Origin: Akkermansiaceae bacterium
GTDB lineage: Bacteria; Verrucomicrobiota; Verrucomicrobiia; Verrucomicrobiales; Akkermansiaceae
Length of the DNA: 35,216 nt
Assembly (NCBI GenBank): GCA_023253625.1
Contig: JALRFY010000197.1
Coordinates: forward strand, 1 to 35,216
Direction: 5' to 3'
Made by a program: the position numbers and the translations under genes
Part shown: one piece after another, positions 23,686-32,877 of the stretch
Layout of the letters: every line of letters starts with the position of its first letter
Position numbering within the stretch: position 1 is the stretch's first letter
Notes under the pieces: generated by a model
Seen by the model: only the letters and a program-made list of their open reading frames with translations
Databases searched by the model: none
Told to the model about the DNA's origin: nothing

Positions 23686-25050
23686 TCAGCGAGCATGTTT
23701 GGCCGCTTCTTGGTCATCAACCTGATGCGCATGCCCGCAGCGTCGCCACAAACGCGGCCCCAGGGTGACGCAGGCAACCGCCAATCCCGCGGCCAAGCCC
23801 CACCACACTCCGCGCGCGCCCATATCCATGCCTAAGGCGAGCAGCCCGGCCACCGGCATGCCGCAGATCCAATAGGAGACGAAGCTGATGATGGCCGGCC
23901 CCCGCGTGTCGTGCAGCCCGCGCAACATCGCTGCGGAGGAAACCTGGCTGGCGTCAAAAATCTGGAAAATCCCCACGATCACCAGCAGCGAGGCGGTCAG
24001 GCCGATCACCGCCGGATCATCCGTGAATGCCGCCGCCATCGCTTTCCCTAACATCAGGAACGCCGCCGCCGCCAGCAATGAGCAAGCGATTCCCAGCAGC
24101 CAACCGGAAACCGCGATCGACCGCAGCCGCTGGTTATCCCCCGCGCCGTGTGCTTCACCGAAGCGCACCGTCAGCGCCATGGATAAGCCCAGCGGCACCA
24201 TGAACGCGGTGGCCGCCAGCGTCACCGCAATCTGGTGCGCTGCCATCGCGTCCGGGCCGATCCGACCCATCAACAGCGCCGCGAACGAAAACGCACCCAC
24301 CTCGAAGATCATCTGCGCGCTCGCCGGCAATCCGAGCGCCAGCATCGCCATCACTTCCCGCCGGTTCGTCCCGCGAAACCATCGCCGTGGCACCCAGTCG
24401 TGCAGCCCCTTGGCATGCCTCAGCCAGAACATCATCGCCAGCAGGATCGCCGTCCGCGAGATCAGTGTGGCCCACGCCGCGCCTTCGAAGCCCAGCGCCG
24501 GGCAACCGAGCTTGCCGAAGATCATGATCCAGTTGAGTGCGATGTTGAGCAGCACCCCGCCGAGGAAAATCCAGAACGCCGGCCACGGGCGGTTGAGCGC
24601 GTCGGCATGGTTCTTGAGCGCGATCGAGGCCAGCGCCGGCACCACCGAGAACATCACGATCCGGAAATAAACCGGCGTCCGCTCGATCACCTCCGCCGGT
24701 TGCCCGAAGATGCCCAAGTGCGAGGACAGCGGCCACGACAGCACGAACATCAGCAGCCCGAGCAGCGTGCCCAGCACCAAACCGTCGCGACAGCTCTGCC
24801 GCGCGCCCGCCGCATCGCACGCGCCGCGCCGGTTTGACGTGAAAACCGACACCGCCGTCAACACCCCGATCCCGAACACGAACGGCAGATGAAACAACGC
24901 CGTCGCAAACGTCAGCGCCGCCAGTTCCATCACTCCCAGCCGGCCGATCATGACCGTATCCGCCACCCCGAGCAGCATCTGGCTGAGTTGGCCGATCATC
25001 AATGGCAGCGCCAGCCGCAGCGTCAACCGTGATTCATTCCGCAAGTTCAT
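23686..25050 (-). CDS. MATE family efflux transporter
   Basis: A 454-residue membrane protein with about twelve hydrophobic segments and MATE family features: LALPLMIGQLSQMLLGVADTVMIGRLGVMELAALTFAT at the N-terminus, the repeated P-M/L-x-x-G-x-S pattern (VPLGLSMALTVRFGEAHGAG) and the mid-protein ALGLPASAQMIFEVGAFSFAALLMGRIG. These antiporters export cationic drugs or metabolites using Na+ or H+. Its ATG overlaps the mfd stop (ATGA), so it is probably co-translated with that DNA-repair gene. Length is normal and no inactivating change was seen. Confidence 0.9.
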   Translation of the reverse strand: MNLRNESRLTLRLALPLMIGQLSQMLLGVADTVMIGRLGVMELAALTFATALFHLPFVFGIGVLTAVSVFTSNRRGACDAAGARQSCRDGLVLGTLLGLLMFVLSWPLSSHLGIFGQPAEVIERTPVYFRIVMFSVVPALASIALKNHADALNRPWPAFWIFLGGVLLNIALNWIMIFGKLGCPALGFEGAAWATLISRTAILLAMMFWLRHAKGLHDWVPRRWFRGTNRREVMAMLALGLPASAQMIFEVGAFSFAALLMGRIGPDAMAAHQIAVTLAATAFMVPLGLSMALTVRFGEAHGAGDNQRLRSIAVSGWLLGIACSLLAAAAFLMLGKAMAAAFTDDPAVIGLTASLLVIVGIFQIFDASQVSSAAMLRGLHDTRGPAIISFVSYWICGMPVAGLLALGMDMGARGVWWGLAAGLAVACVTLGPRLWRRCGHAHQVDDQEAAKHAR

Positions 25051-28000
25051 GCCATGCTTCCCAGCATCTGGATGGTTTCAGCGAGTTTCCCGGCGGGTTG
25101 CTCCGCCTTGAGCCTCGGGAAGCGGCGGCCTTCGAGGAGGATGTAGTCGCCGTTGCGGTAAAGCATGAGGCGCTGGCCGGAGATCTCGACGGATGAGATC
25201 CGCTCGGCGGCGGCGGCGGCCTTGATGCGGGCGATGGCGAGCAGGTTTTCCGCGGCCTCGGGAAGGCGGCCGAAGCGGTCGCGCCAGGCGGACCCGAGGG
25301 CATCCACCGCCTTTTCAGTGCCGGCTTCGGAGAGTTCGCGGTAGGCGGCGATGCGGAGGCGGGTTTCGGCCAGCCAGGAGGACGGCAGGAATGCGGGAAG
25401 AGGTTGAAGCGCCAAGACGCCAAGTTCGCCAAGGTTTTGCTTCTGACCGGAACTCTGGATTCTGGTTTCTGGATTCTGGTGTCTGGAAACCCACGCCGTT
25501 TCCGTGGAGACGATGAAGTCGGCCTTGAAAGAACATTCGCCGCGGGGGGCGTCCTTGCGTCCCTTGAGCCGCTCGACGGATTGGCGCAGGAGCTGGCAGT
25601 AGAGTTCAAAGCCGATCTGGGCGATGTGGCCGGACTGTTTGGTGCCGAGCAGATTTCCCGCGCCGCGGATTTCGAGGTCGCGCATGGCGATCTTGAAACC
25701 GGAACCGAGCGCGGTGTATTCCTTGATGGCGTGGATGCGCTTGCGGGCGTCGCCGACGGTCATCATGTCGCGCGGCAGCAGCAGGATGGCGTAGGCCTTT
25801 TCCCCGGCGCGGCCGACGCGGCCGCGGAGCTGATAGAGATCGGCGAGGCCGAAGCGGTCGGCGCGGTCGATGAGGATGGTGTTGGCGTTTGGGATGTCGA
25901 TGCCGGTCTCGATGATGGTGGTGGCGAGCAGGACGTCGGCCTCGCCCTTGACGAAGGCATGCATGACGGTTTCAAGGTCGTGTTTTTCCATCTGTCCGTG
26001 GCCGACGAGAATGCGGGCCTCGGGGACGAGTTCGGCGATGCGGGAGCGCATCATGTCAATGGATTTGACACGGTTGTGGAGGAAGAACACCTGGCCGCCG
26101 CGTTTCATTTCGCGGCGGATGGCGTCGCGGATCACGCGTTCGTCGTAGGCGCAGACGGTGGTGGCGACCGGCACCCGGTTGGGCGGCGGAGTGTCGATGG
26201 TGGACATGTCGCGCGCGCCCATCAGCGCCATGTAAAGCGTGCGGGGAATCGGCGTGGCGGAAAGCGTGAGCACATCGATCTGGCGGAAGATCTGCTTGAA
26301 TTTTTCCTTGTGGGCCACGCCGAAGCGCTGTTCCTCATCGACGACGACGAGCCCGAGGTTCTTGAAATGGACATCGCCTGAGACCAGGCGGTGGGTGCCG
26401 ATGACCACGTCCACCGTGCCATCTGCCAGGCCGGCGATGGTGTCGCGGACTTCGCCTGCGGAGCGGAAGCGGTTGAGCAGGTCGATTCTAACAGGGTAAT
26501 CCGACATGCGCTCGCGGAAGGTGCGCCAGTGCTGCTCGGCGAGCACGGTGGTGGGCACGAGGATGGCGGCCTGTTTGCCGCCGGTGACCGCCTTGAACAC
26601 CGCGCGGATGGCGACTTCCGTTTTTCCGAAACCTACGTCGCCACAGATCAAACGGTCCATCGGGCGCGGTTGTTCGAGATCGAGCTTGGTTTCCTCGATC
26701 GCGCGGCGCTGGTCGGGCGTCTCGCTGAAGTGGAACGAGCGCTCGAATTCCCACATCCATTTGGTGTCGGCAGGGTGGGCGTGGCCGGGTTCGTGCTGGC
26801 GCTCGGCCTGGACGCGGAGCAGCTGCGCGGCGTAGTCGGCGATGGATTTCTCGGCGGCCTTGCGGGCGTTTTTCCATGCGGATCCGCCGAGCTTGTTGAG
26901 ATCGGGCGTGCGGCCGCCCATGCCGATGTATTTGCCCACGAGGTGGGCTTGTTCGAGCGGCACGCCGAGCATGGCGCCGTCACGGTATTCGAGCACCATT
27001 TCCTCGCCGTCATCGCCCTGCTGGATGCCGCGGAATTTCGCCAGCCCGTATTCATAGTGCACGACGAGGTCGCCCTCATCCATTTCATCCACGGTGGCCT
27101 TGGCGCGGGCGGCACGGGCTTTTTCGAGGATGTTGCGGCGCACCGTGCCGGGCGTGCGGTAGCGGCCGAAGAGTTCGGACGAGGAAAGCACGGCCAGCCG
27201 GATCACGGGCAGAGTGAATCCCGCCATCAATTCGCCACGGACGGGAGTGAGGCCGAGGTCGCGCTGGAGATCCTTGCCGGCGAGTTCGGCGAAACGTTCC
27301 TGCTCGCCCTTGTTGGCGAAGACCATGGCGATGTCCCACTCGTCGCGTTTCCATTCGTTGAGCTGGCGGAAGAAATTTTCGCGACGCAGTTCCTCCAACA
27401 CGAAATCGCCGGCCTCGAAAGTGCCGAGCGGGCTGCCATGACTGGCCAGCGTGAAATCCTCCTCGCCTTCCAGCGGCGCGGCACCTTCCAAAATCATCAC
27501 ATCGGCATTGTCGATCTCCGAATCCACCGCCACGGTCAGATCACAGGCGCGGCGGTATTCGGCCACGCTGGCATCGGCGGCCGGCTCGGCGAGCAGCAGT
27601 TCCGCTTCCAATAATTTCGTGGTGGACGCCTGCGAATCGAGATCGAACTCGCGAATCGATTCCAAGTCGGTATCGAAAAACTCGAGCCGTAGCGGCCGCG
27701 CGGCCTGCCATGCGAACAGATCGACGATGCCGCCGCGCACCGCAAACTGCCCGCGGGACGCGACGGTGGGAACGCGTTCGTAACCGTGACCGGCGAGCGA
27801 TTTCGAAAGTTCTTCCGGATCGAGCGCCATGCCCGGCTTGAGTGAGGTTCGTGACGAGCGCAGCGCGGCGGGCGAGGGGGCGCGGGCGGCGAACGACTCA
27901 CTGTCACAAATCACCACGCAGCGATCGGCGCGGGCGAGCACCTCAAGCACCGCGAACCACTCGGCAGCGGATTCCGGATCGGCAATGGTGCCTTCCTCCG

Positions 28001-28322
28001 TTTCGGTGGGCATCTCGGGCAGGACCAGCGCGTTGATGCCCCAGAGTTCCATTTCCGCCGCCAGGCGTTCGCGTTGGCGCGGCATGTGGCAGACGATCCA
28101 GCAGCGCGTTTTACGGAGATCGGCCGCGGCTTCGCAAACCAAGGAAAGCATGAATCCCTGCGCGGCCTCGGCGACGTGGTCGAGCACGAGTGGGCCCTCG
28201 CCAGTGGCCATGGCGGCCAGGCGTGAGACGAAATCCGGATGGGTTACGGCATTGCGCAGCCAGCCGTGTGCTGGACCGTCCTTGCGGGACACGGCGCAGC
28301 GATACGCGCGCGGGCCCGGCAC
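25047..28322 (-). CDS. mfd: Transcription-repair coupling factor Mfd, with repeat-derived insert
   Basis: A 1091-residue Mfd, the ATPase that strips stalled RNA polymerase from DNA and recruits UvrA. The UvrB-like N-terminal part covers ~1-350. The CarD-like polymerase-interaction domain is near 410-470 (EGDLVVHYEYGLAKFRGIQ, then YIGMGGR). The RecG-like translocase has Walker A GDVGFGKTE at 561-569, DEEQ at 662-665, TLSATPIPRTLYMAL and the translocation region QLRGRVGRA to EIRGAGNLLGTKQSGHI. The C-terminal TRCF domain starts at AFLPSSWLAETRLRIAAY. Between the last two lies a low-complexity segment, about residues 945-976, encoded by dispersed-repeat DNA (separate entry). It is ATGA-coupled to the MATE gene. 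A start near 28322 fits, although the first ~15 residues are not conserved-looking. Confidence 0.93.
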   Translation of the reverse strand: MPGPRAYRCAVSRKDGPAHGWLRNAVTHPDFVSRLAAMATGEGPLVLDHVAEAAQGFMLSLVCEAAADLRKTRCWIVCHMPRQRERLAAEMELWGINALVLPEMPTETEEGTIADPESAAEWFAVLEVLARADRCVVICDSESFAARAPSPAALRSSRTSLKPGMALDPEELSKSLAGHGYERVPTVASRGQFAVRGGIVDLFAWQAARPLRLEFFDTDLESIREFDLDSQASTTKLLEAELLLAEPAADASVAEYRRACDLTVAVDSEIDNADVMILEGAAPLEGEEDFTLASHGSPLGTFEAGDFVLEELRRENFFRQLNEWKRDEWDIAMVFANKGEQERFAELAGKDLQRDLGLTPVRGELMAGFTLPVIRLAVLSSSELFGRYRTPGTVRRNILEKARAARAKATVDEMDEGDLVVHYEYGLAKFRGIQQGDDGEEMVLEYRDGAMLGVPLEQAHLVGKYIGMGGRTPDLNKLGGSAWKNARKAAEKSIADYAAQLLRVQAERQHEPGHAHPADTKWMWEFERSFHFSETPDQRRAIEETKLDLEQPRPMDRLICGDVGFGKTEVAIRAVFKAVTGGKQAAILVPTTVLAEQHWRTFRERMSDYPVRIDLLNRFRSAGEVRDTIAGLADGTVDVVIGTHRLVSGDVHFKNLGLVVVDEEQRFGVAHKEKFKQIFRQIDVLTLSATPIPRTLYMALMGARDMSTIDTPPPNRVPVATTVCAYDERVIRDAIRREMKRGGQVFFLHNRVKSIDMMRSRIAELVPEARILVGHGQMEKHDLETVMHAFVKGEADVLLATTIIETGIDIPNANTILIDRADRFGLADLYQLRGRVGRAGEKAYAILLLPRDMMTVGDARKRIHAIKEYTALGSGFKIAMRDLEIRGAGNLLGTKQSGHIAQIGFELYCQLLRQSVERLKGRKDAPRGECSFKADFIVSTETAWVSRHQNPETRIQSSGQKQNLGELGVLALQPLPAFLPSSWLAETRLRIAAYRELSEAGTEKAVDALGSAWRDRFGRLPEAAENLLAIARIKAAAAAERISSVEISGQRLMLYRNGDYILLEGRRFPRLKAEQPAGKLAETIQMLGSMA
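25395..25490 (-). repeat. Dispersed-repeat sequence in frame inside mfd
   Basis: Ninety-six bases inside mfd have repeat-like DNA. CGCCAAGACGCCAAG at 25410-25424 exactly matches the family B repeat at 11246-11260 and is followed by another CGCCAAG. The adjacent part has a 14-bp period built from CTGGATTCTGG (25453-25485). It is translated as VSRHQNPETRIQSSGQKQNL and twelve further residues ending LQPLP, composition unlike the flanking Mfd sequence. The frame stays open through it. This resembles the coding insertions of palindromic elements described in Rickettsia. The exact boundaries need an alignment with uninterrupted Mfd proteins. Confidence 0.65.
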
Positions 28323-28561
28323 GGCAAGCCGTCATTGCTTCAGCCGGATCACCAGTATGCCACGATCGATCTTGAAATCCTCTTCGCTGCGGACGGGCCG
28401 CCGACCATGTCAATGCCGGGGCGGGCCATGGCTAAGGAGGGACGGACTGTGGTCGCCCATGGCGCATGGGAAAAGCCTTCTGGCCGTGGATGCGCCTGGG
28501 TGCTCGCATCTCCCTCACACGGCGGCCGAAGTCCGCCGCCCCCTACTGCATGGTAACGGTT

Positions 28562-29962
28562 TTAAGACTTCTTCATGTGGCTGATGCCGTAGGGAGCACG
28601 CTCCGGGCGGCTGAGCAAGGCGTTGGCAGCCTCGTCGCCATCGAATCGTTCGTTGACCGGATCCCACTTCAGCTTGCGGCCCAGTTTCATGGCGATCCAG
28701 CCGAGGATGCAGGCACTGGTCGAGCGGTGCGCTTGCTCGGCGTTGGTGACGGCGGGCTTGCGGGTTTGCATGCTGGTGATCCAGTCGAGGTGGTGATCGC
28801 CATTCGGGCTTTCGTGCAGGCGGATTTCGTTTTCGCCGAGGGGCGTCCTGAAGATGTCCATATTGCTGGCCTGCAGCGCTTTCGCCGCGTTCCCGGCGGG
28901 CACGGGATCAGAGGAGGTGACGCGCTCCGCGCCGCGGGTGACAAAGATCCAGCCATCGCTGCCTTCGAACCGGATCCCATTGGGGAACTTGTGGTCGATG
29001 ACCATGGTCACGCCGTTGGCATAACTCATCTCGATGTGATAGGGGCCGTGGACGTTCCACAGACCGGACTTGGGAAACTCCGCCTTGCCATCGACCGCGA
29101 TCGGGCCGGTGAGTTCGGTGTCCATTCCCCAGTGGCCGATATCGACATGATGCGATCCCCAGCCGGTGATCATGCCGAGGCAATAACTCTCAATGCGCAG
29201 CCAGCCGGGGCGCGGGCCGTAGCGCTCTTGGACGCTGCCGGCCTGATGGTGGACGAGGTCCGCAGTGTAGGGGACCACGGGCGTGCAACCGAGCCACTTG
29301 TCAAAATTCAAATTGGGCGGCACCGGGATTTCATTGATGCTGCCGCCGGAGGGGTCGCTTGGCAGGCCGATCTTCACGGTGTGAAGCTTGCCGATGCGGC
29401 CGTTGCGGACCATTTCGCAGGCGATGCGGAATTGTCCGCCGGATCTCTGCTGGCTGCCGATCTGGAACATGCACTGGTTCTTCCTGACAATATCGCTCAC
29501 TGCGCGGCCTTCCTCGATGGTCATGGTGAGCGGCTTCTGGACGTAAATGTCCTTTTTCATCAGCGCCGCGGCGATGATCGGCTCCGCGTGCCAGTGATCG
29601 GGCGTGCTGATGGAAACCGCGTCGATGTCCTTGTGCTGGAGCGCCTCACGGTAGTCTTCGTAAGCACCAACTTCGAGCTCCACGCCCTTCTTCTGGTAGT
29701 GGCTTTGCACCATGTCCTTGCCGTCGGCAAGGCGCAGCGAATCGACATCGCAGACGGCGACCATGCGGGTGGCGTCGTGACGCAGCACGCCGGGGATGTC
29801 CATGCCGCGTGCAATGCGTCCGCAGCCGATTTGCACGACATGGATTTTCTTGCTGGGGGCGTCCGCGCCGAGGACGCGGGATGGGATAATGGTTGGAAAT
29901 CCGAGGGTGGCACCGGCGAGCCCGGCGGTCTTGAGGAAACTGCGGCGTGGTTGTGTGGTCAT
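28562..29962 (-). CDS. Tat-exported Gfo/Idh/MocA family oxidoreductase
   Basis: A 466-residue NAD(P)-dependent oxidoreductase family member with a Tat signal (PRRSFLKTAGLAGATLGFP). The Rossmann fold follows with VVQIGCGRIARGMDIPG as the GxGxxA-type loop, VAVCDVDSLR, AVSISTPDHWHAEPIIAAALMKKDIYVQKPLTMTIEEGR (family EKP motif here as QKP) and GSQQRSGGQFR. The C-terminal sheet domain contains GWGSHHVDIGHWGMD with the usual catalytic His. Members oxidise or epimerise sugars and polyols, and the exported forms are common in Planctomycetota and Verrucomicrobiota. The start at 29962 is set by the Tat motif. The gap to the paralogous upstream gene is only 25 bp, suggesting one operon. Substrate unknown. 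Confidence 0.9.
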   Translation of the reverse strand: MTTQPRRSFLKTAGLAGATLGFPTIIPSRVLGADAPSKKIHVVQIGCGRIARGMDIPGVLRHDATRMVAVCDVDSLRLADGKDMVQSHYQKKGVELEVGAYEDYREALQHKDIDAVSISTPDHWHAEPIIAAALMKKDIYVQKPLTMTIEEGRAVSDIVRKNQCMFQIGSQQRSGGQFRIACEMVRNGRIGKLHTVKIGLPSDPSGGSINEIPVPPNLNFDKWLGCTPVVPYTADLVHHQAGSVQERYGPRPGWLRIESYCLGMITGWGSHHVDIGHWGMDTELTGPIAVDGKAEFPKSGLWNVHGPYHIEMSYANGVTMVIDHKFPNGIRFEGSDGWIFVTRGAERVTSSDPVPAGNAAKALQASNMDIFRTPLGENEIRLHESPNGDHHLDWITSMQTRKPAVTNAEQAHRSTSACILGWIAMKLGRKLKWDPVNERFDGDEAANALLSRPERAPYGISHMKKS

Positions 29963-29987
29963 GGTTGGCGCTATGGTGAATCGTGTT

Positions 29988-31310
29988 TCAATCGGCTTCG
30001 GTGAGTTGGAATCCTTCGCGGTATTTGCGATGGAGCATGGCGGCGGCGGCGGGATCGTCGAGGATGCTTTCATTACCCGGATCCCACTTGATGGTGCGGC
30101 CGGTGGTCATGGCGAGGTGGTGGAGCACGCAGATGGTGTTGGAGCGGTGGCCCGCCTCGACCGGGGCGACCGGGTCCTTGCCGCTGCGCAGGCAATCGAT
30201 GAAATTGCCGATATGGCTGGATGAGGTGGCGAGTTCGATGCCGCCTTCGGGTTTCTCGCGCAGCAAGGTTGGGTTTGAAGCCTTGAAACCGCCACGTTCC
30301 ACTTCCAGCCATCCTTCGCTGCCGGTGATGCGGACGAGACCGCCCTTGCCGGTGCCGGATTTCAATATCACGCCGTTGGCATAGCGTGCGGTGCCGGTGT
30401 AGCGGGTGTGGACGTCGAACAGGCCACGCTCAGGGAAATCGCCCTGGGCCCGGATTTCGACCGGGCCGGAATCGCGGTCGGTGCCGAGCGCCCATTGGGC
30501 GATGTCGTAGTTGTGCGCGCCCCAGTTGCAGACGTTGCCGCGGCAGTATTTCGTGATCTGCATCCAGCCGGGACGACTGCCGATCCGGTCTGAGCCCTGC
30601 GGGTGGCAGCGGGCCTCGGTGTAGGGTTCGTCGGTGGTGGGGCCCATCCATGCGCGGTAGTCGAGGTTTTCAGGCACCGGCATCGGCGTGGCATCGCCCT
30701 CGCCCCTGTCGAGTGGGGTGGACACCTCGATTTCGCGGACCTCGCCAATAAAGCCGTTGCGGGCGAGCCAGCAGACGCGGTGGAAATAGACCGAACTGCG
30801 TTGCTGCGAGCCGGTTTGCAGGACCACGCCGTGTTTTCTGACAGCCTTCACCAAGGCCTGTCCCTCGGGGATGGTGTAGGTGAGCGGCTTTTCCAGATAG
30901 ATGCCCTTGCCGGCGCGGGCGGCGGCGATGGCGATGTGGGCGTGCGCGAAATCCGGCGTGCAGATGAAAACGCCATCAATGTCGTCACGGGCGAGCAACT
31001 CGCGGTAATCGTGGTGGACGCTGATCTTGTCGTGCGGGTTGCCGTGGATTTCGCGGCCCTTGGTTTCCGCGGTTTTGCGGGCGGCCTCGGCGCGGATGCG
31101 GTCCACATCGCAGACGGCGACGACTTGCGAGCCGAGTTTTTTTCCCATGCCGATGGCGGTGACCATGTTTCCGGTGCCCATGCGGCCGGTGCCGATGCAG
31201 GCGAGGCGCAATGTCATGCCTGGGGATTGCGCGCCGAGCAGGCGCCCCGGAACGATCGTCGGCGCGGCACCGGCGGCGAGCATCGCGGCGAGAAAGCCGC
31301 GGCGATGCAT
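29988..31310 (-). CDS. Tat-exported Gfo/Idh/MocA family oxidoreductase (second copy)
   Basis: A 440-residue paralogue of the downstream gene. Tat signal MHRRGFLAAMLAAGAAPTIVPGRLLGA; Rossmann loop LACIGTGRMGTGNM; VVAVCDVDRIR; VFICTPDFAHAHIAIAAARAGKGIYLEKPLTYTIPEG with the EKP motif; GSQQRSSVYFHRV; and the C-domain GAHNYDIAQWALGTD with the catalytic-position residues. The ATG at 31310 is preferred because it places the twin-arginine at the N-terminus; the track start adds nine residues. A family A repeat occupies most of the 200-bp gap upstream, so this gene and the one downstream may be transcribed from a promoter near or inside that repeat. Substrate unknown. Confidence 0.9.
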   Translation of the reverse strand: MHRRGFLAAMLAAGAAPTIVPGRLLGAQSPGMTLRLACIGTGRMGTGNMVTAIGMGKKLGSQVVAVCDVDRIRAEAARKTAETKGREIHGNPHDKISVHHDYRELLARDDIDGVFICTPDFAHAHIAIAAARAGKGIYLEKPLTYTIPEGQALVKAVRKHGVVLQTGSQQRSSVYFHRVCWLARNGFIGEVREIEVSTPLDRGEGDATPMPVPENLDYRAWMGPTTDEPYTEARCHPQGSDRIGSRPGWMQITKYCRGNVCNWGAHNYDIAQWALGTDRDSGPVEIRAQGDFPERGLFDVHTRYTGTARYANGVILKSGTGKGGLVRITGSEGWLEVERGGFKASNPTLLREKPEGGIELATSSSHIGNFIDCLRSGKDPVAPVEAGHRSNTICVLHHLAMTTGRTIKWDPGNESILDDPAAAAMLHRKYREGFQLTEAD

Positions 31311-31346
31311 ATGGGATTGGCGATGTAAAACCGGCATTGGTTTAAC

Positions 31347-31505
31347 CTAAATGGGAAAATGAACCCCAGATGAACACAGATGAACGTTGATTTTCAGAGG
31401 TTTGCAACAAATTCAAAGAAGCCGCAAAAGGTGAAGCGTTTTATTGATATAACTGATTCAATATCTGCCTTCAGGAAGGTCCGTCTGCGGTTTTATTTCA
31501 TTTTC
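31347..31505 (-). repeat. Palindromic dispersed repeat, family A, copy 2 (159 bp)
   Basis: The inverted copy of 548-706 with the same length. On the plus strand it begins CTAAATGGGAAAATGAACC, contains AGATGAACACAGATGAACG, then CAAAAGGTGA, and ends CCGTCTGCGGTTTTATTTCA then TTTTC. It sits between two same-strand Gfo/Idh-type genes, ending 5 bp from the stop codon of the upstream gene (31511). It could therefore provide a transcript-end hairpin or separate the two cistrons; that role is inferred from position only. Confidence 0.75.
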
Positions 31506-31510
31506 AAGAT

Positions 31511-32869
31511 CTAACGGCTCATGCGGTAGGCGTCCATGATGGTGCGGTATTTGGCGAGCGTGTTGGGCACTTCCCATGAGGGCATTTCGCCTTTTTTCAG
31601 ATAGCCGAGGAAATCCGTCGCCACTTGTGAGAAGTGTGCTTCGTGGCCGAGGCGGTAGGAATCCGGGAAATTGACCACCCAACCGAAGTCCGTCCTGGCC
31701 ACTTCCACGCCGGGCCAGGTGGCGACGGCTTTCTTGACGGCGGCGGCGAGGGCTTGTTCAAGGCTGGCGGGATCCACGCCTTCCCGGGGTTCGAGATAGA
31801 GCATCGGCTTGTAGCCCTGCTCCTTGCCCTGGCGGATGATGGCGGCAACCTGGGTGCCGCGCATCAGCGAGTAGTGGGTGTCGCCGCCGCCGGCGGGTGC
31901 CTCGTAATCCCAGATGACCGAGATCTTGGCGTGGATGCCGTGAAGCTTGAACACGAACTCGCCATTGCTGGCGACCTCCAGGTTGCCGTCGGCATTGAGA
32001 TACGGCTTCAGGTAGTCCGGGATTACCTCGACCTTGGTCGAGCGCGTGAACTGGGCGGGGGTGAGGGTGGTGTTCCAAGTCCTGGCGGAGAGCACCTTGG
32101 CGTCGTTCAAACCGAGGATTTTTTCTGGAAACACTTCCCACTGGACAAGATCGACGAGGTGGGTGGTGACATCGACGATGCCTTCGCCCTGTTGCGCGGT
32201 GTCATAGAACCATGCCGGCCGCTGCAACGGCGCGCCAGCCACGGTCTTGTAGAAATGGTGGACGCTTTCCTTGGTGACCGACGGATCATCCGGAGTGCCG
32301 GGATCGATTTGGCCGAAGAAATCCGTCTGCTGGGCGAAGAATTTCTGCAGGCGCGTGGTGATCTCATGCCGCTCGGTCATGATGTCGGTGAGCATGAGTT
32401 TTTTTTCTGCGGCGATGGCATAGGCCTCTTGCAACATCTTGAAATCCTCGGGCGTGCTGGCCATCGGCTTGTCGGATAGCACGTGCAGGCCGGCCTTGAC
32501 GGATTCGAGGATGTAGCGGGTCTTGGCGCGATTGTTGCCGGCGAGTACGACGATGTTGCCGGGTTTTTCGGCGAGCATGCGTTCGAGGAAATCGCGGCCG
32601 GCGTGGACCTTGGATTCCCACGAGGTCGGGTTGTCCTTGCGGGAGTTGAAGCTGTCGATCCGCTGCATGTGCAGCTGGAGGTCCGGACCTTCGGGCGCAT
32701 AGACATGGACCACGGGAGACACGCCCGGCAGCATGCTCTTCTGCACCAGCGCGGCGTGGAAATGGCCGGGATCGAGCGTGATCAGGCGGAAGGCGGGTGC
32801 CTCGGCATGGATGATGGCGGTGGCCATGCAGGCGGCGATGACGGAATGGTGCAAGAATTTGGAGCTCAT
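31511..32869 (-). CDS. Secreted Gfo/Idh-type putative oxidoreductase
   Basis: A 452-residue protein with a Sec-type signal peptide (HHSVIAACMATAIIHAEA). The fold follows Gfo/Idh logic: RLITLDPGHFHAALVQ near the N-terminus instead of the usual GxGxxG, then NIVVLAGNNRAKTRYILESVKAGLHVLSDKPMASTPEDF, with DKP in place of EKP, and GEGIVDVTTHLVDLVQWEVFP in the C-terminal domain. The altered nucleotide-binding start fits the putative oxidoreductase group with its own C-terminal domain, in which NAD use is unproven. The stop is followed 5 bp later by the family A repeat, and the upstream DUF6807 gene ends 8 bp before its ATG, so these two are surely one transcript. Confidence 0.85.
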   Translation of the reverse strand: MSSKFLHHSVIAACMATAIIHAEAPAFRLITLDPGHFHAALVQKSMLPGVSPVVHVYAPEGPDLQLHMQRIDSFNSRKDNPTSWESKVHAGRDFLERMLAEKPGNIVVLAGNNRAKTRYILESVKAGLHVLSDKPMASTPEDFKMLQEAYAIAAEKKLMLTDIMTERHEITTRLQKFFAQQTDFFGQIDPGTPDDPSVTKESVHHFYKTVAGAPLQRPAWFYDTAQQGEGIVDVTTHLVDLVQWEVFPEKILGLNDAKVLSARTWNTTLTPAQFTRSTKVEVIPDYLKPYLNADGNLEVASNGEFVFKLHGIHAKISVIWDYEAPAGGGDTHYSLMRGTQVAAIIRQGKEQGYKPMLYLEPREGVDPASLEQALAAAVKKAVATWPGVEVARTDFGWVVNFPDSYRLGHEAHFSQVATDFLGYLKKGEMPSWEVPNTLAKYRTIMDAYRMSR

Positions 32870-32877
32870 GTGAGAGG

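Noticed and set aside
26391-27614. Plus-strand 407-aa ORF opposite mfd
   Set aside because: Shadow of mfd, with His/Glu/Gly/Val-rich antisense composition.
28323-28561. Short minus-strand reading EEDFKIDRGILVIRLKQ in the gap upstream of mfd
   Set aside because: Looks like a protein C-terminus but a stop lies about 24 codons upstream and no start or gene precedes it; treated as chance or a remnant too short to support.
28466-30004. Plus-strand 512-aa ORF opposite the first Gfo/Idh gene
   Set aside because: Shadow ORF; the minus strand has Tat signal and family motifs.
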